Shown piece after piece: positions 1 through 4,583 of a stretch of DNA of 5,999 bases. This DNA is from BRH-c25 sp964447145 (GTDB taxonomy: Bacteria > Bacillota > Clostridia > Lutisporales > Lutisporaceae). Every line of letters begins with the position of its first letter. Position 1 is the stretch's first letter. The notes beneath the pieces were generated by a model. The model had not been told where the DNA came from. It was given only the letters and a program-made list of their open reading frames with translations, and made no database searches. The DNA lies in contig CAYURW010000130.1 in NCBI GenBank assembly GCA_964447145.1, forward strand, positions 1 through 5,999. The letters run 5' to 3'. A program made the position numbers and the translations under genes.

Positions 1-411
1 AACGTCGGCACAGGATTTAATGCGCTCGTTCTTGGGCGTAAAGGCCCTGAGAAAATATCCCCATGCAGCCACCGCACAACCGCTGGCGTATCCGCTGACA
101 ATCAGTCCACCCATCCATAGAACGGGGAGAGAAAAAAAGAAAGGGATGGTGGCAGCTAAGCATAAGCCCATACCACTGAGCATCATGCTTTTGGCAGTCC
201 TCTGATATCTGACAAACAGGCCGCAGGTGAAAAGCCCTGCGAAATGTGCCATAATTGCAGCAAGTATGTAATTAGAAGTGTCTATCCCACGCAAGCCCAG
301 CAGGCTGTATAGCACCTGCCCTTCAAACAAAAAGGAGAGCAGATACGCAAAAGTAAACGAAAATGCCACAATAGAAAGCCTGCGGGAATTTAAAGATTTT
401 AGCCCGTTCAT
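1..411 (-). CDS. MFS-like multi-spanning membrane protein, N-terminal part
   Basis: This reading frame opens at ATG 411 and stays open to the left edge, so only the first 137 residues are seen. Four hydrophobic segments are visible at about residues 13-31, 47-67, 75-96 and 98-121. The stretch after the second one (GLFVRYQRTAKSMMLSG) resembles the basic loop between helices 2 and 3 of the major facilitator superfamily. The start is supported by GGGAGG seven bases upstream, and an upstream in-frame ATG runs into a stop. A promoter and a short leader ORF precede it. MFS-like membrane halves of this style are also found fused to LuxR-type DNA-binding domains in some anaerobes; the missing C-terminus would decide between a transporter and a membrane-bound regulator. 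Membrane location is clear, the exact role is not. Confidence 0.75.
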   Translation of the reverse strand, partial: MNGLKSLNSRRLSIVAFSFTFAYLLSFLFEGQVLYSLLGLRGIDTSNYILAAIMAHFAGLFTCGLFVRYQRTAKSMMLSGMGLCLAATIPFFFSLPVLWMGGLIVSGYASGCAVAAWGYFLRAFTPKNERIKSCADV

Positions 412-412
412 T

Positions 413-457
413 CTATGCCCTCCCACTCATCGGAAGCTCCATAGTCGGAAGCTCCAT
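413..457 (-). CDS. Possible 14-residue leader peptide (MELPTMELPMSGRA)
   Basis: A short ORF begins at ATG 457 with AAGGAG nine bases upstream and ends at TAG 415-413. That stop is separated by a single base from the ATG of the membrane protein. The peptide contains the duplicated unit MELPT/MELP because the DNA is a 15-bp tandem repeat. The geometry would allow translational coupling to the downstream gene. The ORF is too short to support by composition, and the second ATG (442) also lies close to a GGAG. It may simply be a by-product of the duplication. Confidence 0.3.
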   Translation of the reverse strand: MELPTMELPMSGRA

Positions 458-475
458 AGTCGCAAACTCCTTACA
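431..475. repeat. 15-bp tandem duplication with a degenerate third copy
   Basis: The unit CGGAAGCTCCATAGT occurs twice back to back (431-445 and 446-460). A weaker third version (CGCAAACTCCTTACA) follows at 461-475. On the minus strand each copy supplies a GGAG and the two perfect copies supply an ATG, so the duplication multiplies potential ribosome-binding and start signals just upstream of the membrane-protein gene. Confidence 0.85.
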
Positions 476-546
476 GGAATATCCATTTGTCCTGATTTGT
501 ACTTTCTTCTATAGAAAGCACCTCGTCCCAACTTTACTATAAAACT

Positions 547-576
547 ATTATAATTGGTAGAGAGGCATAATTTCAA
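547..576 (-). promoter_or_regulatory. Sigma-A-type promoter for the MFS-like gene
   Basis: On the minus strand TTGAAA (576-571) is followed after 18 bases by a perfect TATAAT (552-547). It lies about 90 bp upstream of the leader ORF and reads toward it. The spacer is one base longer than optimal, otherwise this is a good vegetative promoter. It implies a 5' untranslated region of roughly 85 bases before the leader ORF. Confidence 0.55.
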
Positions 577-803
577 ATAATATTTGTTGTTTTTTGTCGT
601 ATTGTGTTTTAACACTTTTTCTTAAACAGGTAAAAATGAAAATGGGCGCAATATTATTAAGGCTACAATCATCAGTGAACAGGTCACAGTGGTTATCCCC
701 ATGCTTCATGTAGATATCGAGGATGAGGACAATCCAGACGGAAGCAACAGCTGATGATAAGACTGCCGAGGGCGAAACGTACAGTGCAAAAGAGGGCAAA
801 GCC
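577..803. other. Gene-poor stretch with an orphan plus-strand coding remnant (626-754)
   Basis: No intact gene is visible here. On the plus strand a frame from 626 to the stop TGA at 752-754 is open and reads like protein, including KATIISEQVTVVIPMLHV followed by an acidic tail DIEDEDNPDGSNS. A TAA at 623-625 closes it upstream, and there is no ATG or GTG start with a ribosome-binding site in front of the protein-like part. The pattern of alternating beta-type hydrophobics and an acidic C-terminus fits the tail of a real protein left after deletion. I do not recognise the family. Reverse-strand frames across the same bases look less protein-like. Confidence 0.3.
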
Positions 804-1070
804 TCATGGCCATTGCCCCCTTTCCGTAATCTCTATGGGATGAATCCAGAGTTGAACTGCTGCATATTCCACATTCGTTTCGCTGGAGTACGAAGAAGTG
901 AGTACTGTGCAGGCATCGCAGTCACCATTGCCGCAGGCATATTTGGTGCCGGTCAGTCCCAGCTGCTCCCGGATTGCATATAAAAGCGTATCTGCAGGTC
1001 TTACTGCCACACTTTTCTTTTCGTTGTTAATGTCAAGCTCGATCAGACTTTTCGCTGATACCTGAAACAC
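804..1070 (-). pseudogene. xdhC: Decayed 2Fe-2S subunit of a xanthine-dehydrogenase-type molybdenum hydroxylase
   Basis: The frame opens at GTG 1070, overlapping the TAG of the upstream FAD-subunit remnant by one base (TAGTG), with GGGGGTGAGG as the ribosome-binding site. This is a typical coupled arrangement. Residues 9-57 match the N-terminal ferredoxin-like domain: IELDINNEKKSVAV, then DTLLYAIREQLGLTGTKYAC, then CGNGDCDACTVL. Cysteines 46, 51 and 54 correspond to three of the four ligands of the first 2Fe-2S cluster. After CTVL the homology stops. The fourth ligand, the second (all-helical) cluster domain and its CGFC motif are missing from the frame, which ends at 88 residues against about 155-165 in the family. 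Around 840-860 a trace reading AVQ, then after a one-base shift SGFIP, may be a worn CGFCTP motif; this is weak. The protein cannot be functional. The symbol follows clostridial XdhA/B/C naming. Confidence 0.8.
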
Positions 1071-1504
1071 TAAGCCTCACCCCCGATTCCTTGCACAAGA
1101 TCAAGGAGCAGATTCCGGAAAACAAAATCTCTGTATTCGGGACAGCCCTGAAGGTTATCCGCTATCGGCCCCGGAAGGCAGGCGGCTGCATCACTTATTT
1201 TTTGATCCGGGGTGAGACTCTTATCATTAAGGTAATCCTCAATTTTTTGGAACCTGAACGGAAATCCACACAGCCCGCTGAATGCTGCACGCAGCCTTAT
1301 AGCTTTTTTCTGTTAAAATCTGCACAAGCAGTTCCCCTTTTTCGCTTTTAAAGCTTCGATCAAAAATTTGGCTTATCGGCACTTTTTTCTGACCTTTTTT
1401 CCCTGCGAGGACTGCCTGGCTGTCACATAAAAGAAAAGGGAGAAGCGCCTCATGATAGGGTATTTTTCCACATATATTCCCTCCAATTGTTATTCTATTC
1501 CGGG
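1070..1504 (-). pseudogene. xdhB: Truncated, frameshifted FAD subunit of a molybdenum hydroxylase
   Basis: The remnant begins with RNRITIGGNICGKIPYHEA, the FAD-contacting TIGGN region that normally lies about 100 residues into the flavoprotein, so the front third is gone. It continues through LLPFLLCDSQAVLAG and GELLVQILTE. The intact reading then moves to another frame at about 1300-1312: KAIRLRAAFSGLCGFPFR, then KIEDYLNDKSLTP, and an end at VFRNLLLDLVQGIGGEA with TAG 1072-1070. About 25-40 residues expected between these two parts are absent, so the lesion is a deletion plus frame change rather than a single slipped base. In the original frame translation ends at a TGA (1241-1239). The C-terminal AFSGLCGFPFR type is usual for XdhB of purine-degrading anaerobes. 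Left of about 1504 the reading loses family resemblance and the flanking repeat sequence begins. The usual order FAD subunit then 2Fe-2S subunit is kept; no molybdopterin subunit is in the window. Confidence 0.88.
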
Positions 1505-1604
1505 ATGTATGGTCGCTCGTCAGTATAATTCGCATATGTCTATCGAGTTATGCATTATGCTATATAGAATATGCCTGTATTCAGCAAAAATGTATGGCCG
1601 CCCG
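1505..1604. repeat. Left flank repeat block of the repeat-protein island
   Basis: Two near-identical 15-mers bound this block: ATGTATGGTCGCTCG at 1505-1519 and ATGTATGGCCGCCCG at 1590-1604 (13 of 15 bases equal). Between them lies an imperfect stem with arms 1532-1543 and 1564-1574, 11 pairs with one bulged base and a 20-base loop. Bases 1560-1585 match 2056-2081 at 22 of 26 positions. Bases 1587-1600 match 2195-2208 at 13 of 14, and ATGTCTATC (1536-1544) recurs exactly at 2184-2192. The left edge coincides with the point where xdhB homology starts. Confidence 0.65.
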
Positions 1605-1697
1605 ATGTGAAGGTTTATTGGATTTTGTTTTAACATTTTTTGAACATGCTACATATATAGTAACTGGGACAACAAATTTTGTACGGGAGGTGATGTT

Positions 1698-2021
1698 ATG
1701 GAAAAAATATACGATACCCGAAACAGGGTCAGAGGATATGTGGATAACAATACCATTTATGATGCGGATTACAATATTATTGGCTACACCGATGGTATGA
1801 CGATTTTTGATGCGTACATGGATCCTTTGGCTTATTTAGAAGACGGATATGTTTTTACAATGTACGGCGAGCCTTTGGGATATTACAATGGATATAGATT
1901 ATATGATATGAACGGCAACTATTTGGGGTATGGAAACTTCGGATTTTTCGGGCTTTTGGGCGCCTCTCTGCTGTTCCTCGCTTTTGCAGGATTGATGCGG
2001 AGACCGATTTGGTGGTGGTAA
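1698..2021 (+). CDS. Repeat-rich small membrane-anchored protein (possible beta-flower type)
   Basis: The ATG at 1698 has a very strong ribosome-binding site, GGGAGGTGA, seven bases upstream, and the 107-residue frame ends at TAA 2019-2021. Five units of about 16 residues fill residues 3-80. Each carries an (I/L)YD or similar motif followed by a turn and a GY: IYDTRNRVRGY, IYDADYNIIGY, IFDAYMDPLAY, FTMYGEPLGY, LYDMNGNYLGY. Such units suggest short beta hairpins arranged in a ring, as in proteins named 4-fold beta flower; that assignment is inference from the pattern. Residues 81-99 (FGFFGLLGASLLFLAFAGL) form one hydrophobic helix, followed by basic RR and an unusual terminal WWW. With no signal peptide at the N-terminus, a tail-anchored cytoplasmic sensor or binding domain is plausible. 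It is the only intact plus-strand gene, has no co-oriented partner, and is enclosed by related repeats. Its AT-rich upstream has no clear consensus promoter. Confidence 0.85.
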   Translation: MEKIYDTRNRVRGYVDNNTIYDADYNIIGYTDGMTIFDAYMDPLAYLEDGYVFTMYGEPLGYYNGYRLYDMNGNYLGYGNFGFFGLLGASLLFLAFAGLMRRPIWWW

Positions 2022-2055
2022 AATATAAAGACCGTCCGGCCTGTTCATCACTTGA

Positions 2056-2118
2056 CTATATAGAATACGCCAGTAAACAGCTAATTTAGAATAGCATACA
2101 ACCTTTGGCGTATTCTAT
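2056..2118. repeat. Perfect 13-bp inverted repeat (hairpin 1)
   Basis: ATAGAATACGCCA at 2060-2072 is exactly complementary to TGGCGTATTCTAT at 2106-2118, separated by 33 bases. G-T pairs can extend the stem at both ends. No T-tract follows on the plus strand, so it is not a classical terminator of the upstream gene. The left arm and its extension (2056-2081) repeat sequence found upstream of the gene at 1560-1585. Confidence 0.8.
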
Positions 2119-2130
2119 GAATCAAGGAAA

Positions 2131-2201
2131 ACATTTTAGGATATCCGGTATCTGACTATAGGGTATCGAAATATAATTAGCAGATGTCTATCCTAAAATG
2201 T
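2131..2201. repeat. Perfect 13-bp inverted repeat (hairpin 2)
   Basis: ACATTTTAGGATA at 2131-2143 is exactly complementary to TATCCTAAAATGT at 2189-2201, with 45 bases between. The loop can form a second stem (ATCTG at 2150-2154 with CAGAT at 2181-2185, plus adjacent CTATA/TATA pairs) and holds two GGTATC copies (2147, 2162). On the minus strand the right arm is followed by TTTTCC, so it could weakly help end patatin transcription. The large loop argues for a different main role. The bases 2184-2208 repeat parts of the upstream flank. Confidence 0.8.
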
Positions 2202-2240
2202 ATAGCCGAATGGTCTTTAATTTCTCCGAAACGATAATAC

Positions 2241-3467
2241 CTATTGCGGATCTGAGCCTCCAATTGAATCAAAGATCTTCTGTGCAGCATTCTTCAGTAC
2301 ATTTTTCCTTTTGAAGACATCAACCAATCTTTTATTCAAACTGATTTTTCTCTTCTTTTTTGGTTTCTTTGCGTATGACCCGCTTTCATTTTTTATCGAG
2401 GCTCTTATTTCTGCAATAAGCTCTCCCATAAAATATATATTGAATCTTCCTACCATGCCCTCCTCTGCAAGCACTTCCAGCAGTCCGATCAGTATATCCT
2501 GATAGTTTGAAGTATCCTCAAGCTCCAACAAGTCGACAAGCTCCGGAATTATGTATTCAAACAGCATCCTCTTTTCAGGCATTGTTTTGTACCTTAAAAG
2601 TTTTCCCAATTCCCTGACCAGTTCATCGGGAAGCCCGAAAAAGGCATTGAATGAGTCATCCTCTTTTCCCGGTATCACATAGTATTTCCTTCCTTTTAGG
2701 CCTTTAAGGCTACGCATTGTATCATAGTATCCCATTTGCAGGTTTCTTTCTATAAGGCCTCTATTAAAATCAAGGGGCATCCCAAGATTTTCGGAGGGGA
2801 TCACGTTAACGACCTTTACATTGCTGTATTTAATATGCTGTACTATGCCGGGACTCAGGGTTCTTACCGCAATTATCTCCTTGTATCCTTTTCTTGCAAG
2901 CAAATTGACAGGGCAATTGTCATAAAAACCACCGTCTATATAGTATTTGTCATCAATGGGTTTTAGTTTAAATCCCGGGAAACTGGCGCTTGCCATTAAA
3001 TAGTCTATCAGCTTGCCTTCCGGGATATCCTCCTTATAAAGCTCCAAAGGCTTCAGATCGGTAATGGAAACTGTCACCAAGCCAAAATCCGTATCTGATT
3101 TTCTGAGCTTTTCTTCATTGACAATGCTTTCCATTATGTGGCGCATTTTGCCTGTGTCTATGCCCTTGTTTTCAATTATTTCTCCCATCCTGGCTGCAAG
3201 CTTTATCAGCAGTTTTCTATCAATATTCCTGTCAATAAGTTTTTTGTATTGCGCCTCTTCTATATCAAATAGCTGAGAAGCATCCATGCTTTCCCACAGA
3301 CTGTAGCCGGCCTCAAAATCTCCCTGTGCGATTATTGCACCGTTCAAAGCCCCTATGGATGTGCCTGCTACTCCCGCGAATTCATATCCTTCCTCAAGCA
3401 GAGCCTTCATTGCCCCCATATGGAAAGCGCCTTTTACTCCTCCACCCTCAAGTGCCAGACCGTACAT
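2241..3467 (-). CDS. Patatin-like phospholipase (lipid acyl hydrolase)
   Basis: The protein carries the complete patatin catalytic set. Counting from the possible start at 3473, there is a glycine-rich oxyanion loop EGGGVKGAFHMG at residues 9-20, the nucleophile elbow GTSIG with Ser39, SASFPGF at 162-168, and the dyad aspartate in DGG at 180-182. Such enzymes cleave acyl esters of membrane lipids with a Ser-Asp dyad. After the catalytic domain (to about residue 290) comes a helical C-terminal part and a very basic stretch near 365-395 (AKKPKKKRKISLNKR), which could bind membrane phosphate or nucleic acid. Length is 408 residues from the preferred start ATG 3467: the GGGGG motif lies seven bases before it, while the ATG at 3473 has this motif only one base away. 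There is no signal peptide or membrane helix, so it is cytoplasmic. It follows a yjbQ remnant and a TPR gene on the same strand. The physiological substrate is unknown. Confidence 0.93.
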   Translation of the reverse strand: MYGLALEGGGVKGAFHMGAMKALLEEGYEFAGVAGTSIGALNGAIIAQGDFEAGYSLWESMDASQLFDIEEAQYKKLIDRNIDRKLLIKLAARMGEIIENKGIDTGKMRHIMESIVNEEKLRKSDTDFGLVTVSITDLKPLELYKEDIPEGKLIDYLMASASFPGFKLKPIDDKYYIDGGFYDNCPVNLLARKGYKEIIAVRTLSPGIVQHIKYSNVKVVNVIPSENLGMPLDFNRGLIERNLQMGYYDTMRSLKGLKGRKYYVIPGKEDDSFNAFFGLPDELVRELGKLLRYKTMPEKRMLFEYIIPELVDLLELEDTSNYQDILIGLLEVLAEEGMVGRFNIYFMGELIAEIRASIKNESGSYAKKPKKKRKISLNKRLVDVFKRKNVLKNAAQKIFDSIGGSDPQ

Positions 3468-3487
3468 AACCATGCCCCCTTTATGCT

Positions 3488-3503
3488 GCCCGGATTTTCG
3501 GGC
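3488..3503 (-). other. Short GC-rich hairpin before the patatin gene
   Basis: GCCCG (3488-3492) pairs with CGGGC (3499-3503) around a 6-base loop, just after the yjbQ remnant stop and about 20 bases before the patatin start. No T-run follows in either direction, so a rho-independent terminator is unlikely. It may stabilise mRNA or modulate entry to the patatin ribosome-binding site. Confidence 0.4.
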
Positions 3504-3632
3504 CTATTCCCCAATAATTTTTACCAGGACCCTTTTAGTCCGATTTCCATCATATTCTCCGTAGAATATCTGCTCCCAAGGGCCAAAATCAAGCTTCCCC
3601 CCGGTTATTGCAGCCACAACCTCCCGGCCCAT
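3504..3632 (-). pseudogene. yjbQ: C-terminal remnant of a YjbQ/UPF0047 family gene
   Basis: A 42-residue frame (ATG 3632 to TAG 3506-3504) reads MGREVVAAITGGKLDFGPW, then EQIFYGEYDG, then RVLVKIIGE. This is the conserved end of the YjbQ/UPF0047 family (secondary thiamine-phosphate synthase-like), whose members are about 130-140 residues long. The front two thirds are absent. Directly upstream a good ribosome-binding site (AAAGGAG) remains, but the bases after it give stops in the relevant frame, for example TAA four codons before the ATG. Reading ACG GCA GCT just before the ATG would give TAA-L-MGREV if two bases were restored, which fits a small deletion in addition to the large one. The remnant lies between the TPR gene stop and the patatin gene. 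Loss of the catalytic histidine-bearing front means it should be inactive. A sequencing error could explain the small lesion but not the missing front. Confidence 0.8.
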
Positions 3633-3661
3633 CAGCTGCCGTTATGCACTCCTTTCTATTA

Positions 3662-4327
3662 TTATATGCCCAACAGCTTTTCTGCTGCCTTGTTTCTCCT
3701 GAATCCTGCTATCATCGTCAGCCTGTCATATATTTGAACCGCCTTCTCCTTTTGCCCCGCCTTTATATAGGTATTCATCACCTGTATCAGTGTTGTATTG
3801 CTAATATTGACCTTGGATATTGAAAACATTGTTTCAAAGGATCTGTCAAAATACTCTGATGCTTTTTGATATTCTCCCGATTCAGAGCATATTATTCCTA
3901 TTGCACCCAGCACCTCAACCTTTAGATCTGTATCCTCGCAATTTCCCCCAAGAGCTTGTTCAAGGCATTCAATGGCTGCCTCATCGTCTCCTCTTTTGTG
4001 ATGTGCCACCCCCAGAATCCTCAGTCCATTTCTTCTTTCATTGTCTGTAATCATTTTGGAACTGAGGTATTCCTTTAAGTACTTCACGGCCTTATCGCTA
4101 TCTCTGTCCAGATACCTCAACCCTTTTTTCAATATTCTCCAGGCATTGGATGAGGGCATGTACCAAAGAAGTATTGCTACTGCCGATATGTTAAAAGCAA
4201 TAAGCACAACTTCCCTTTGGTGGAATAAGGGCTTAAAAAAACCTGCAATATACATCCCATTAATCAAAACCATCGCTATCCATAAAACAATTTTCAGTGA
4301 TGCTTCTATAAGCCTGTATTTATTCAA
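3662..4327 (-). CDS. TPR-repeat protein with two N-terminal membrane helices
   Basis: The 221-residue protein starts at TTG 4327, chosen because GAGGAG sits six bases upstream and no ATG competes nearby; it ends at TAA 3664-3662. Two hydrophobic helices occupy about residues 11-31 and 39-57, joined by a short loop. The remainder is cytoplasmic-looking helical hairpins of tetratricopeptide type: DKAVKYLKEYL near 77-87, LGVAHHKRGDDEAAIECLEQAL near 105-126, AIGIICSESGEYQKASEYFDRSFE near 142-165, and VMNTYIKAGQKEKAVQIYDRL near 183-203. Such repeats mediate protein-protein contacts, so the likely role is a membrane-anchored scaffold or adaptor. The partner is not visible from sequence; the co-oriented patatin enzyme downstream is one candidate. 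It is probably first in a short minus-strand transcription unit, since 229 AT-rich bases separate it from the P-type ATPase. Confidence 0.85.
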   Translation of the reverse strand: MNKYRLIEASLKIVLWIAMVLINGMYIAGFFKPLFHQREVVLIAFNISAVAILLWYMPSSNAWRILKKGLRYLDRDSDKAVKYLKEYLSSKMITDNERRNGLRILGVAHHKRGDDEAAIECLEQALGGNCEDTDLKVEVLGAIGIICSESGEYQKASEYFDRSFETMFSISKVNISNTTLIQVMNTYIKAGQKEKAVQIYDRLTMIAGFRRNKAAEKLLGI

Positions 4328-4556
4328 CTTCTTCTCCTCACTATTTTGTAAGTTTTATGTGATTGTCTTCAACGATTACGTTAGTTATTATATTCAAAAT
4401 CCGAATCACTATATATTTCGCTAAAATCTTTTTGCATTACAATTCAATTTTCGTCTAAATATTTTCTTTAATATTACAAAATTGCTCTATACCCTTATAG
4501 AATACCTTAAATGCGTTCTACATAACCCCTGAAAATTCAATGAACTCATATAAAAA
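4328..4556. other. AT-rich intergenic region with candidate -10 and shared motif
   Basis: This gap between the ATPase stop and the TPR start holds no gene. On the minus strand a perfect TATAAT (4392-4387) lies about 60 bases before the TTG start, but no convincing -35 is present, so a promoter is only suggested. The word TATAGAATAC at 4496-4505 is identical to 2059-2068 in hairpin 1. The adjacent CTATACCC recalls, in inverted sense, the GGGTAT motif in hairpin 2. A partial inverted repeat (TAGAATACC with GCGTTCTA) surrounds it. Confidence 0.35.
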
Positions 4557-4583
4557 TTACCATTTCAAACCCCTCATTGAATT
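4534..4583 (-). terminator. 10-bp inverted repeat at the end of the P1B ATPase gene
   Basis: AATTCAATGA (4534-4543) and TCATTGAATT (4574-4583) are exact complements, 30 bases apart, spanning the ATPase stop codon. On the minus strand the second arm ends in TTGAATTTTC, giving only a short T-run. It may act as a weak terminator or a 3' stabilising structure; the AT-rich stem and long loop make this uncertain. Confidence 0.3.

Noticed and set aside
431..475. The tandem 15-mers as a CRISPR array
   Set aside because: The copies are directly adjacent with no spacers and only two are perfect.
548..799. A minus-strand 83-codon frame downstream of the 2Fe-2S remnant
   Set aside because: It shows no family resemblance, overlaps the promoter of the MFS-like gene, and could be only a chance frame after the pseudogene breaks down.
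1594..1800. A plus-strand 68-codon frame overlapping the start of the repeat protein
   Set aside because: It lacks a ribosome-binding site and conflicts with the strongly supported ATG at 1698 and its GGGAGGTGA.
2060..2118. Hairpin 1 as a rho-independent terminator of the repeat-protein gene
   Set aside because: The loop is 33 bases and no T-tract follows the stem on the plus strand.
3420..3737. A plus-strand 105-codon frame across the yjbQ scrap and patatin start
   Set aside because: The opposite strand carries clear YjbQ and patatin motifs here; the plus frame has no ribosome-binding site or domain pattern.
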